Position numbers and translations under genes: made by a program
Shown here: one piece after another, positions 54,814 to 63,238 of the stretch
Layout: each line of letters begins with the position of its first letter
Position numbering within the stretch: position 1 is the stretch's first letter
Assembly: GCF_036237275.1 (NCBI RefSeq)
Contig: NZ_CP108352.1
Span: forward strand, 930,001-994,000
DNA: 64,000 bases
Reading direction: 5' to 3'
Source of the DNA: Streptomyces sp. NBC_01353
GTDB lineage: Bacteria; Actinomycetota; Actinomycetes; Streptomycetales; Streptomycetaceae
The notes under the pieces: generated by a model
What the model was told of the DNA's origin: nothing
What the model saw: only the letters and a program-made list of their open reading frames with translations
Database searches by the model: none

Positions 54814-55409
54814 CCAGCCCGACCGGACGCAAGGTCACCGCGAACATCGCACTCACCCTCGACGGGCGCTACAACGGCCCCGGCGGGCCCGGCGACATCG
54901 GCTCGATCGTCCGCTACGCGACCACCGAGGTCGCGCGCGACCACCTCACCCGCATCTGGGAAGGCGCGACGACGGCGCTGCTCGGTCGGCTCAACTCCGA
55001 AGGATTCCTGGGGTACTGGCCGACGGTCGCCGAGGACGAGAACGCCGATCCGCGCGATCGTGGATACGCGAAGTGGCTGGTCGACACGGAGAAGGTGGTC
55101 TTCTCGACCACCTTGACCGAAGCACCGTGGGAACGCACCCGCATGGTGAACGCCCCGGTCGCCGACGTGGTCACCGAGCTCAAGGCCACCGGCGAGGGGG
55201 ACATCCTGGTCAACACCAGCCCGAGCATCCTCAAGGCGCTGCTCGCCGCGGACCTGGTGGACCGGCTGTACCTCTTGATCTGCCCCGAGATCGTCGGGGG
55301 TGGGCAGCGGCTGTTCGACGACGGCCTGCCCGGATCGCAGTGGAAGCTCACGCACCAGGAGACCGGCGAGCTGGGCGAGATGGCCATGGTCTACGACCGA
55401 GTCCGCTGA
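54810..55409 (+). CDS. RibD C-terminal / dihydrofolate-reductase-like protein
   Basis: A 199-aa protein of the DHFR-like RibD_C family. MTSPTGRKVTANIALTLDGRYNGPGG is the N-terminal nucleotide strand, followed by TTALLGRLNSEGFLGYWP, WLVDTEKVVFSTTL, GEGDILVNTSPSILKALLAADLVDRLYLLICPEIVGGGQRLF. The family reduces varied small molecules with NADPH. It is the target of the ArsR-SRPBCC protein in a two-gene operon, so it may modify the compound that protein senses. Confidence 0.85.
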   Translation: MTSPTGRKVTANIALTLDGRYNGPGGPGDIGSIVRYATTEVARDHLTRIWEGATTALLGRLNSEGFLGYWPTVAEDENADPRDRGYAKWLVDTEKVVFSTTLTEAPWERTRMVNAPVADVVTELKATGEGDILVNTSPSILKALLAADLVDRLYLLICPEIVGGGQRLFDDGLPGSQWKLTHQETGELGEMAMVYDRVR

Positions 55410-55520
55410 AGCCGACCAACCAGCACATGCGTCCCCGACGGCTCGCGCCACGGACCGGGCGTGGTCGGGATGTGTGCGCGGACGTTGTCCCGGGCGACGC
55501 GCAGGGGTTGACCGGACCGC

Positions 55521-55574
55521 CGATCAGCGGGCGGAGAGGCTGGAGCCCCGATCAGCGGGCGGAGAGGCTGGAGC
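55521..55574. repeat. 26-bp direct repeat duplicating the 3' end of the LacI gene
   Basis: 55521-55546 and 55549-55574 are identical, 28 bp apart. The right copy covers the last codons and stop of the LacI gene (stop at 55552-55554). The left copy is a non-coding echo just downstream. Confidence 0.88.
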
Positions 55575-56577
55575 GCCGTACGACCAGTTCGGGCTGGAGG
55601 ACGACCCGACGGTGCTCGTGCTCTCCCTTTCCGGCCTGCGCCTCCGACTCCTCCAGAAGGAGTTCCGCGGCCATGCCTCCCATGGTGACTGCGGGCTGCC
55701 GTACGGAGGTGAGCGGGACGGCCGCGGCGGCCGCGAACTCGATGTCGTCGTAGCCGACGATCGCGAGGTCGTCGGGGACGCGGACGCCGGCGTCGTACAT
55801 GGCCTGCAGGACCCCGAGGGCGAGCAGGTCGTTGGCGCAGAAGACGGCGGTCGGACGGTCGGCGAGCCCGAGCAGGCGGGCACCGGCGTCACGGCCGGCG
55901 GCGGCGTCGAGTCGCTCGGTGGGCAGCTCGCGCAGGGCGTCGGGGCCGAGGCCGGCCTCGGCGAGCGCGTTCAGGGCGCCGGTGCGCCGGTCGCGTACCT
56001 GGGTGAGGCCGGGCGGACCGCTGACGTACGCGATGGAGCGGTGCCCCGCGTCCACGAGGTGGCGTACGGCCAGCGCACCTCCCGCCACGTCGTCGACGGA
56101 GACCGAGCACTCGGCGGCATCCTCGGCGACCCGGTCGACGAGGACGAAGGGGATCTTGTGGCGGCGGAACGCCTTGATGTTGCGGCCGGTGGCGTCGGCC
56201 GGAGTCAGGAGCACGCCCCGGACCCGCTGCTCGGCGAAGAGCGACAGGTACTCGGCCTCCTCGCTCGGGCTCTGCGCGCTGTTGCAGACCATCACGCCGA
56301 GGCCGGCCTCGCGCGCGGCCCGCTCCGCGCCCCTCGCGACGTCGACGAAGAACGGGTTGCCCATGTCGAGGACGAGCAGCCCCATGATCCGGCTGCGGCC
56401 GGCGCGCAGCTGGCGCGCGGACTCACTGCGGACGTAGCCGAGCCGGTCGATCGCCGAAAGGACCCGTTCCCGGGTCTCGGGCGCGACGGTGTCGGGACGG
56501 TTGATGACGTTCGAGACCGTGCCCACGGCGACTCCGGCGGCGCGTGCGACGTCCTTGATACCCACCGGCTGGGCCAT
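55552..56577 (-). CDS. LacI-family regulator, probably of rhamnose use
   Basis: A 341-aa repressor. The N-terminal HTH and hinge are KDVARAAGVAVGTVSNVINRPDTVAPETRERVLSAIDRLGYVRSESARQLRAG. The periplasmic-binding-like core includes IMGLLVLDMGNPFFVDVARGAERAAREAG, RGVLLTPADATGRNIKAF, HRSIAYVSGP, VFCANDLLALGVLQAMYDAGVRVPDDLAIVGYDDIEFAAAAAVPLTSVRQP. It lies downstream of the mutarotase gene on the same strand. Candidate operators GTGAAT-N2-TTCAC-like occur at 57014 and 57112. The sugar is inferred from the neighbour. Confidence 0.88.
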   Translation of the reverse strand: MAQPVGIKDVARAAGVAVGTVSNVINRPDTVAPETRERVLSAIDRLGYVRSESARQLRAGRSRIMGLLVLDMGNPFFVDVARGAERAAREAGLGVMVCNSAQSPSEEAEYLSLFAEQRVRGVLLTPADATGRNIKAFRRHKIPFVLVDRVAEDAAECSVSVDDVAGGALAVRHLVDAGHRSIAYVSGPPGLTQVRDRRTGALNALAEAGLGPDALRELPTERLDAAAGRDAGARLLGLADRPTAVFCANDLLALGVLQAMYDAGVRVPDDLAIVGYDDIEFAAAAAVPLTSVRQPAVTMGGMAAELLLEESEAQAGKGEHEHRRVVLQPELVVRRSSLSAR

Positions 56578-56675
56578 CGGACAGGGACCTCCTGGGAGAC
56601 GGGGCGGCGGGGTTGCCTTCACAGTATCGTCGGGCCGCCGGCGGGCAGCGTACGTCGTTCCGACGCGAGGGGACG

Positions 56676-56996
56676 TCACGCGAGGTGGAACACCTCGGTG
56701 AGCGGCTTCATCGCCTCGTCGGGTCGCGCGCCGTCGAGGGATTCGAAGAACGGCGCCATCTCGGCCTGCCAGCGGGCGTTGACCTCGGTGGCCTCCATGC
56801 CGGCCAGGGCGGCCTCGAAGTCCTCGGTCTCCAGACAGCCGACGAGCAGGCCGTCGTCGCTCAGGAAGAGGGAGTAGTTCCGCCAGCCGGTGGCCGAGAG
56901 CGCCTGGAGCATCTCGGGCCACACGGCGGCGTGGCGTTCGCGGTACTCCTCCAGCCGGTCCTGACGGACCTTGAGGAGGAAACAGACGCGTTGCAT
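56676..56996 (-). CDS. rhaM: L-rhamnose mutarotase (RhaM)
   Basis: A 106-aa ferredoxin-like protein that interconverts alpha- and beta-L-rhamnose. Family motifs are MQRVCFLLKVRQDRLEEYRERHAAVWPEMLQALSATGWRNYSLFLSDDGLLVGCLETEDFEAALAGMEATEVNARWQAEMAPFFE. His in ERHAAVWPEM and the Trp-rich patch match RhaM. ATG at 56996. A LacI-type operator lies 18 nt upstream and the LacI gene is downstream. Other rhamnose catabolic genes are not in the window. Confidence 0.9.
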   Translation of the reverse strand: MQRVCFLLKVRQDRLEEYRERHAAVWPEMLQALSATGWRNYSLFLSDDGLLVGCLETEDFEAALAGMEATEVNARWQAEMAPFFESLDGARPDEAMKPLTEVFHLA

Positions 56997-57013
56997 GGCG
57001 TACCGCCCCGGGA

Positions 57014-57027
57014 GTGAATGGTTTCAC
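57014..57027. promoter_or_regulatory. LacI-type operator O1 upstream of rhaM
   Basis: GTGAATGGTTTCAC is a near-perfect dyad (arms GTGAA / TTCAC) 17 nt before the rhaM start, where a repressor would block transcription. Confidence 0.7.
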
Positions 57028-57075
57028 TTGGTCGGTCGGGACGTTATGCATGGAGCACAGGTCACGTCAAGGGTT

Positions 57076-57993
57076 TCAGGTCGAGAGCCCCTGAATCTCG
57101 ACCTGGGCGGCGTGAATCGATTCACCTCCTCCTCTGGTGAGGAAGGTCGTGACGGTCCGGGTGAAGGTGACCGGGTCGTCGAGCCATGGGAAGTGACCGG
57201 CGCCCGGCTGGACGGTGAGTTCGGCACGGGGGAACAAGTTCGCGATGGCGGCGGCGACATGAGGGCGCGGGCCGCCGTCCAGTTCCCCCGCGAGTACCAG
57301 TACCGGCGCGGCCAAGCGAGCGATCGCGGCGCGCGCAGCGGCAGGGTCGAACGCGCCGGACGACGCATAGATGTCCGCCGCCGACTCATTGGTCTGTTCG
57401 ACGTCGGCTGCGGCATGGGCCTGGGCGGCGGTGTCCCAACGGCCGTAGAAGAACGGGACGGCGGCGTCGAAGTCGGCGTCGGTCGCGGATCCGGACCAGA
57501 TGGCTTCGTAGGCATCGCGGGCCGTCTCGAACCACGACTCGGTCGCGCGCAAGGCGACGACCTCGCGCCGAGCGTCGACGGTGAAGTCGACGCCGAGGGC
57601 GCGGGCGCGGGCCGCGATCAGGCTGAGGGTACGGACACGGTGCGGGTACCGGGCCGCGTAGAGGATGGCCAGATCGCCGCTCGCCGAGTGCGCGAGGACA
57701 TCGACGCTGTCCCACCCGAAGTGTTCCCGCAGTGCCTCGACGTCGTCGACCTGCCGGTCACAGCGGTAGGTGGCCGGATCGGCGGGGATGCCGGAGTCGC
57801 CCGTGCCACGCAGGTCGAGCATGACCAGCTGCCGCCCCTTCGACAGCCCACCGAGATCTCCGAGGTACGCGGACGCGCGCATCGGCCCCCCGGGCAGGCA
57901 CAGCAGCGGCTCGCCTTCACCTAGGACGTGGTAGGCGAGTTCCGTCCCGTCGGCCGCGGTGAGCGTCGAAACGGCACCGTCCTCGCAGCTCAT
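57076..57993 (-). CDS. Alpha/beta hydrolase
   Basis: A 305-aa hydrolase of unknown substrate. The oxyanion region is LLCLPGGPMRASAYLGDLG, the acidic arm VMLDLRGTGDSGIP, the nucleophile elbow VLAHSASGDLAILYAARYP, and the final His in PGAGHFPWLDDP. The ATG at 57993 overlaps the stop of the YciI-like gene (ATGA). The 3' end carries a LacI-type palindrome. Confidence 0.85.
   Translation of the reverse strand: MSCEDGAVSTLTAADGTELAYHVLGEGEPLLCLPGGPMRASAYLGDLGGLSKGRQLVMLDLRGTGDSGIPADPATYRCDRQVDDVEALREHFGWDSVDVLAHSASGDLAILYAARYPHRVRTLSLIAARARALGVDFTVDARREVVALRATESWFETARDAYEAIWSGSATDADFDAAVPFFYGRWDTAAQAHAAADVEQTNESAADIYASSGAFDPAAARAAIARLAAPVLVLAGELDGGPRPHVAAAIANLFPRAELTVQPGAGHFPWLDDPVTFTRTVTTFLTRGGGESIHAAQVEIQGLST
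57112..57125. promoter_or_regulatory. LacI-type operator O2 in the end of the hydrolase gene
   Basis: GTGAATCGATTCAC is a perfect 14-bp palindrome with the central CG typical of LacI-family sites, 98 bp upstream of O1 and inside the 3' end of the alpha/beta hydrolase gene. The two sites may bind two dimers and form a small loop. Confidence 0.75.
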
Positions 57994-58541
57994 GACGGAC
58001 GCCCGCCGAACTGCCAGTTGTGGACCTCGATGTCGGCGTACCGGTCCGGGGTCAGGACGGCGCGGGCCGTGTCCGCGTCCGGGGCGCGGACCAGCGCCGC
58101 CGTACCCAGCCAGGTGTTGCCGTCGTCGGACAGCAGCGGCCCGTAGGCGACCAGTTCGTCCCGGTCGGGCGGCAGCGCGAGGTCGGCGGCCGGCCCCGAG
58201 CCGAGGCCGAGCACCAAGTACCGATCGTCACCCTCCCGGCCGCCGGGGAATTCCCACATGGTGCGCCCCAGCAGGTTGCGCCATCGGCGCACCATCACGT
58301 CCCGGTACATCCCGGCCTGGTAGCCCGGCTCGTCGAAGGCGAACGCGCGGGCGGCAGCCGGATCCGGCAGATCGACGATGTGCACGCTGCCGGTGGGCAG
58401 CTCCCGATCGCCGGTGAGGGTCGGGCCGCGGGCGATCATCTCCTTCGCGTACTCGTCCATGTAGGACCAGTGGTCTTCCAGCAACTCACGCCTCAACACC
58501 TCGGAGGCGGTCCGGTCTCGGTGGTAACAGAAGAACTCCAT
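57990..58541 (-). CDS. YciI-family protein
   Basis: A 183-aa protein of two YciI-like ferredoxin folds. First: MEFFCYHRDRTASEVLRRELLEDHWSYMDEYAKEMIARGPTLTGDRELPTGSVHIVDLPDPAAARAFAFDEPGYQAGMYRDVMVRRW. Second: DELVAYGPLLSDDGNTWLGTAALVRAPDADTARAVL. ATG at 58541; the longer frame to 58610 is not needed. It overlaps the hydrolase start. The role of these dimeric proteins is unknown. Confidence 0.82.
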   Translation of the reverse strand: MEFFCYHRDRTASEVLRRELLEDHWSYMDEYAKEMIARGPTLTGDRELPTGSVHIVDLPDPAAARAFAFDEPGYQAGMYRDVMVRRWRNLLGRTMWEFPGGREGDDRYLVLGLGSGPAADLALPPDRDELVAYGPLLSDDGNTWLGTAALVRAPDADTARAVLTPDRYADIEVHNWQFGGRPS

Positions 58542-58610
58542 GTCGACAGTCTCCAGCACCATGCAGCCATGTGGAGCGACAGACCTTTCGAGCCGCCCGT
58601 CCCCCACCAC

Positions 58611-59315
58611 TCACAGCGGGGGTCCGGCGTCGTGGCCGACGAGGTGGAGGAACCGGTCCGTCAGGTTGTGCAGCCAACCGGCCCGCTCCGTGGCGATCTC
58701 CCGCAGCCGTGCGTTGTCGTTGCGGGCGACGAGATGGCCCATGTAGCGCTCGTTGAAGCCGGCGTACTCCTGGTGCAGGGTCCGCAGCGCTTGCGCCACC
58801 CGGTGCTCGGGTGCGCCGGCGAGCCGCGCGAGCGGGGTGGTGTGCTGCTTCCAGCGGCCTTCGACGGCCTGGCGGAGCAGGCCGTCGAGGTCGCCCGCCC
58901 GACGGATGACGCTCAGCAGTTCGTCCGGCTCGAGCCCCAGGGCGTCCGCAAGGCACAGGGTCTGCCGGTCGGTTCCGCCCCAGCGGTGGTCCTTCTCGGC
59001 GCGTGCGTACTCGTCCGCGTCCATGCCGATGCGCTGGGCCAGCCTCACCGCGGTGAACTTCCTGGCCAGACGGTGCTCGCGCAGGGACCTCGGTCGCAAC
59101 GCCATGAGTTCCGGGACGGCACACCACAACGCGTCGGCCAGCGCGAAGAGTTCGGCCTCCGAAGGCGCTACCACCCCGGCCTCCCAGGAGAGGACCGCGG
59201 CCACCGGGCGCTGCACCCCCAGCTGTCCCATGGCGGCGACGACCTGTTCGGGGGCCAGGCCGATGCGCAGACGGGCGGCCCGGGCATGGTCGGGAGAGAA
59301 CGGAGGGTGAGACAT
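58611..59315 (-). CDS. XRE-family regulator with two HTH segments
   Basis: A 234-aa protein. HTH-like segments at AARLRIGLAPEQVVAAMGQLGVQRPVAAVLSWEAGVVAPSEAELFALADALWCAVPELM and KFTAVRLAQRIGMDADEYARAEKDHRWGGTDRQTLCLADALGLEPDELL. The C-terminal helical part ends ATERAGWLHNLTDRFLHLVGHDAG. ATG at 59315 follows GGTGA in the other strand context (weak site). It lies 69 nt upstream of the YciI gene on the same strand. The target is unknown. Confidence 0.85.
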   Translation of the reverse strand: MSHPPFSPDHARAARLRIGLAPEQVVAAMGQLGVQRPVAAVLSWEAGVVAPSEAELFALADALWCAVPELMALRPRSLREHRLARKFTAVRLAQRIGMDADEYARAEKDHRWGGTDRQTLCLADALGLEPDELLSVIRRAGDLDGLLRQAVEGRWKQHTTPLARLAGAPEHRVAQALRTLHQEYAGFNERYMGHLVARNDNARLREIATERAGWLHNLTDRFLHLVGHDAGPPL

Positions 59316-59412
59316 GTACGGATCACCTCGGGTGACGGCTCGGCGGAGCAGCGAGCTTCCACGGAGATACGGGCTCCGCCGACTTGCGGGCTCCGCCGAG
59401 CACAGGACGTTG

Positions 59413-60837
59413 TCAGCGGGCCGTGCCGGTCTGCGGACCTGCCCCGTCCTCGTACGCGGCCAGTCCGTCCCAGTCGATGTCCTCCCGTTCACGGCGGCTC
59501 TCGAACACGTGGAAGAAGAGGTTCAGGAGGACCGCCGAGAGTGTGCCGAGGGTGATCCCGCTGCCCAGGACGGCCCGCACCTCGGTCGGCATCCGCTCGA
59601 AGAACGGTGCGACGGCGGTCGGGAGCATCGCGGCGCCGAGACTGACGGCCAGGATGAGGGCGTTGCGTTCCTGCCTGAGGTCGACCTTGGCGAGGATCTG
59701 GATGCCGACGGTGGCGACCATGCCGAACATCACGACGGCCGCGGCGCCGAGCACCGGGTGGGGTACGGAGGCCACCACCGCGCCGGCCTTCGGCACAAGG
59801 CCGAGAAGGATCATGAAGACGCCGGCTGCCACCACGACGAACCGGCTGGTGACGCGGGATATCCGGACCAGACCGATGTTCTCCGCGAACGCCACGTACG
59901 GGAAGGAGTTGAACACTCCGCCCAGCACCGTGGCGACGCCGTCGGCCCGCAGCGCGCGGCTGACCGTCTCGCCGTCGACGTGCCGGTCGGTGATCTCGCC
60001 CATGGCGTACACGTCTCCGGTCGTCTCCACCATGGTGATGAGCATGACGACGACCATCGCGAGCATGGGGAAGACCGAGAAGTGCGGCAGCCCGTAGTGG
60101 AAGGGGGTGCTGACGCCGAGCCACTCGGCCTGCTCGACCGCCCCGAGGTCGGCGTCTCCGAGCAGCCAGGCGACGGCCGTTCCGCCGACCAGTCCGAGCA
60201 GCACGGCGACGCTGCGCAGGAAGGGGCCGCCGAACCGCACCACCAGCAGGATGAACAGGAGCGTCCCTCCCGCGTACGCGAGGCTGACGTGGTCCCCGTA
60301 GCGGGGCCCGCCGCTCAGCGCCGCACCACCGCCGACGTCCTGGAGTGCCACCGGTATGAGGACGATGCCGATGACCGTGAGGAGGGTGCCGGTGACGATC
60401 GGGGGGAAGTACGCCGTCAGCCTGCCCGCGAACGGGGCGAGGAGGAAGGTCGCGACACCGCCGGTGATGACGGCGCCGTACACCACCAGCAGCCCGGCGG
60501 TGCCGCCACCGGCTCCCTGCCCGATGGCGATCATGGGCGAGACGGCCGTGAAGGTCGCGCCCTGGACGAGCGGCAGCCGTGCGCCGATCCGCCAGAAGCC
60601 CCATGCCTGGATGATGGTGGCGATCCCGGCGGTGACCAGGTCGGCGTTGATGAGGTAGACGAGCTCCTGCCGGGAGAGCCCGAGGCTGTTGCCCAGGATC
60701 ACCGGCACGAGCACGGCACCGGCGTAGAACGCCAGAACGTGCTGGAAACCGTAGAGCGAGAGGGTGGGGAGCGGGAGGACCTCGTCCACCGGATGCGTGG
60801 TGGTGCGGGGTCGTCTCCGCGGGGCCAGTGGTGCCAT
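59413..60837 (-). CDS. NCS2-family uracil/xanthine permease
   Basis: A 474-aa polytopic transporter for nucleobases driven by proton symport. Motifs: LPLPTLSLYGFQHVLAFYAGAVLVPVILGNSLGLS, PLVQGATFTAVSPMIAIG, FPPIVTGTLLTVIGIVLIPVAL, the NCS2 signature region METTGDVYAMGEITDRHV (here MVETTGDVYAMG), FNSFPYVAFAENIGLV and VPHPVLGAAAVVMFGMVATVGIQIL. ATG at 60837; longer frames upstream are shadow. It is probably a xanthine/uric acid or uracil carrier; the exact base is not readable. Confidence 0.9.
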   Translation of the reverse strand: MAPLAPRRRPRTTTHPVDEVLPLPTLSLYGFQHVLAFYAGAVLVPVILGNSLGLSRQELVYLINADLVTAGIATIIQAWGFWRIGARLPLVQGATFTAVSPMIAIGQGAGGGTAGLLVVYGAVITGGVATFLLAPFAGRLTAYFPPIVTGTLLTVIGIVLIPVALQDVGGGAALSGGPRYGDHVSLAYAGGTLLFILLVVRFGGPFLRSVAVLLGLVGGTAVAWLLGDADLGAVEQAEWLGVSTPFHYGLPHFSVFPMLAMVVVMLITMVETTGDVYAMGEITDRHVDGETVSRALRADGVATVLGGVFNSFPYVAFAENIGLVRISRVTSRFVVVAAGVFMILLGLVPKAGAVVASVPHPVLGAAAVVMFGMVATVGIQILAKVDLRQERNALILAVSLGAAMLPTAVAPFFERMPTEVRAVLGSGITLGTLSAVLLNLFFHVFESRREREDIDWDGLAAYEDGAGPQTGTAR

Positions 60838-61423
60838 CTCTGCCTTGCCTGAGGGTAGGTGAATGAGAGGCGCGACGCCGGGTCGCGCGGGAGAGCCTCG
60901 AAGGGGCATCCGGGCGGCCGCGCGGATCAGGCGGTTCACCGGCTGGCGGCACGGGGTTACCGGTGCGCGGCCAGGCATCCAGACATGGAGGCGTGCGGGA
61001 CCGGGGCCATGGAGGCCCGGGCCGGACACAGATCCTTGCGGACAGGTACGGCAGCACGCAAGACAGCAGGCCATGCTTTTTTAAGCAAAACCCTGAAGTA
61101 ACTTACGAATCAGTGGCCATGAGCTACTTCAGGTGCGGATTTCGTCGCCTCCCTCCGATACTGACCGGGAAGGTCGCATCAGGCCGGGAAGGAGGCGCCG
61201 AACGGCCGCGGCGCGAGGAAGGCGGCGAACACAGAGGAGCGTCAGCGCGAGCGGGGCGGATGGCGGGCATCGGCCGCATGGACGGGCCGAACCCGCCTCC
61301 GCCAGGGCCGCGCGGCTACCGCCCGCCGGGACCCTGCGGGGAGTTCATGTCCGTCGACGGGAGAACTCTACGGATCACACCCACAGGTCATACGTCTCAC
61401 GAAACCTTGCTGCGGCAACAGAC
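60838..61423. other. 586-bp intergenic stretch
   Basis: It lies between the permease start and the I36-like gene stop. An AT-richer patch around 61075-61135 (with TTTTTTAAGC) could be the permease promoter. I found no gene with coding features here. Confidence 0.5.
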
Positions 61424-61867
61424 TCAGCAGTTGACGAACTTGTGCGATGCGTTGTTGTTCTTCAACGTGGCATTCAGATTGGCCCAGCTGAAGCGTGGAA
61501 TGAGCTGAGAAGGGCCGCGCTGGCCGGTGTTGTAGTAGATGACCACGTCGCAACGGCTCTTGTTGCGCACGGAGGCCGCGTTGTTCCAGACACTGCTGCC
61601 GGATCCGTTACAGATGTCCAGCCCGCCGCTGCCGTCAAGCGAACACTTGAAGTCTTCGGTGACGTAAGTGAGCAAGTTGTAGGTGACGTCGAGCATGCCG
61701 CCCCCGAGGTTCGAGTTGTAATAGAGGCAGACCTCCTCCGTGTCGCACCAACCATCCTTGGCGATCGTCGCCGTCGGTGATGCCGCCGCTCCGGTCGCCG
61801 CCACAACGTTCGCGCCGAGAACGGCGAGAGTGACGGCTCCGACTACGGTCATGCGCTTGAGTGACAC
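61424..61867 (-). CDS. Secreted peptidase inhibitor I36-like protein
   Basis: A 147-aa exported protein. Signal peptide VSLKRMTVVGAVTLAVLGANVVAATGAAA. The mature part has KDGWCDTEEVCLYYNSNLGGGMLDV, then WNNAASVRNKSRCDVVIYYNTGQRGP and six Cys in all, ending KFVNC. The CLYYN and NNAASVRN patterns are those of beta/gamma-crystallin-like I36 inhibitors (SMI type). The GTG at 61867 has AAGGGAAAC upstream; ATG at 61852 is an alternative. It may inhibit secreted metalloproteases. Confidence 0.8.
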   Translation of the reverse strand: MSLKRMTVVGAVTLAVLGANVVAATGAAASPTATIAKDGWCDTEEVCLYYNSNLGGGMLDVTYNLLTYVTEDFKCSLDGSGGLDICNGSGSSVWNNAASVRNKSRCDVVIYYNTGQRGPSQLIPRFSWANLNATLKNNNASHKFVNC

Positions 61868-62095
61868 AGCGTTTCCCTTGATTCTCTCAGTTGGCTGCCG
61901 ACCGCACCACGAACGAGACCAAAGGGCAGGCGCGTTGGGCTCAGCGGCCATCGGGGATCTCCCCGAAGCAGCGATGTAGCTTCCTCGAACGCAGTACCGA
62001 GTGTCAATGCATTCCGAGGGGGGAGATGATCTTGACACGTTGGCGGTAGGGCTCCGTGACGGCTGCGCACCGTGAGGCGCGGTCCCCGCCCGCCG

Positions 62096-62743
62096 TCAGC
62101 CCACGCCACGGGGGCGGAACTGGACGCTGATGCGCGGCCCGACCGCGCGGGTCGTCTTCGGGATCGCGTGTTCCCAGGTGCGTTGGCAGGAGCCGCCCAT
62201 CACCACGAGGTCGCCGTGGCCCAGGGGGAGCCGGAGGGCGACGGGACCGCCGCCGCGGGGGCGGAGGGCGAGGTCACGGGGGTCGCCCAGGGAGAGGATG
62301 GCGATCATGGTGTCCTGCGTGGCGGAGCGCCCCATGCGGTCACCGTGCCAGGCCACGCTGTCGCGGCCGTCGCGGTACAGGCAGAGGCCGGCGGTGACGA
62401 AGGATTCGCCGAGCTCGGATGCGTAGTGGGCGCTCAGAGCCTCGCGAGCTTCGACGAGAGCGGGGTGCGGGAGGGGGGCGCCCTCGCGGTAGTAGGCGAG
62501 GAGGCGGGGTACGGCGACCACGTTGTCGTACATCTTGCGCTCCTCGGCCTGCCACGGGACGCCCTCGGCCAGCTCCTCGAACAGCGCGTCGGCCCCGTGG
62601 AACCACCCGGGCAGGTGGTCGACCCAGGCCCCGCCGTCGAGCGCGACCCGCCGGACGCTGCCCAGTGGGCCGGGCCGGATGTCGGCGCCCTGATCGAAGA
62701 GCGAGCCCTGCAAGCCGGGCATCTGTGGTCGCGGTGCGGTCAT
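62096..62743 (-). CDS. AlkB-like 2-oxoglutarate/Fe(II) dioxygenase
   Basis: A 215-aa enzyme of the AlkB DNA/RNA demethylase type. The metal motif HxD is in SVAWHGDRMG, the second His in WEHAIPKTTR, and the 2OG-binding Arg in PRISVQFRP. N-terminal MTAPRPQMPGLQGSLFDQG and ERKMYDNVVAVPRLLAYY are typical. Substrate nucleic acid repair is the family role; no ada or other repair gene is adjacent. Confidence 0.88.
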   Translation of the reverse strand: MTAPRPQMPGLQGSLFDQGADIRPGPLGSVRRVALDGGAWVDHLPGWFHGADALFEELAEGVPWQAEERKMYDNVVAVPRLLAYYREGAPLPHPALVEAREALSAHYASELGESFVTAGLCLYRDGRDSVAWHGDRMGRSATQDTMIAILSLGDPRDLALRPRGGGPVALRLPLGHGDLVVMGGSCQRTWEHAIPKTTRAVGPRISVQFRPRGVG

Positions 62744-62799
62744 GGTCCCAGCGTAAACGACGATTCGAATGCATGAGCGAATCAGGAGCGCGGCCCCTC

Positions 62800-63180
62800 C
62801 GTCACGCGTCGAGGCCTCCGCGCTTCACGAGCTGGCTCGCGATGACGTTGCGCTACGCGGCTCTGGCCCACGCCCGCTCCCGACTGGTCGTCGCCTCGCC
62901 GCCGCGGGCATCTGCCCGCCGATCGGCGGCGACACCACGGACGTACGGGACACGGAGGTGCTGCGGGCCGACGTCGCCCACGTGCGCCGCCTGCGCTTCA
63001 CCGGCAAGCTCTGCGTCCATCCGGCACAACTTCCGTCGGTGGCGGAAGGGTTCGCGCCGTCGGCGCAGGAACTTCGGCGGGCCCGTGCCGTCTTCGACGC
63101 CGGCGACTCGGTCACCACGGTCGACGGCCAGATGGTCGACAAGCCGGTACTGGACCGCGCCCGACACCTCCTGGCCTCGG
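62800..63180 (+). pseudogene. Decayed C-terminal fragment of a CitE/HpcH-HpaI aldolase-type gene
   Basis: Pieces of the C-terminal part of a citrate lyase beta-like protein are found in two frames. One frame gives ALAHARSRLVVAS; the other gives GGDTTDVRDTEVLRADVAHVRRLRFTGKLCVHPAQLPSVAEGF and then DGQMVDKPVLDRARHLLA. HELARDDVALR also lies in the second frame. At least two frameshifts, plus absence of the N-terminal half, make an active enzyme impossible. Confidence 0.8.
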
Positions 63181-63238
63181 GACCCGGCCCCGCGGTTCAC
63201 GGGTGCCGCCGCTCAACGAGAGTGAGGATCCGCCCCGG

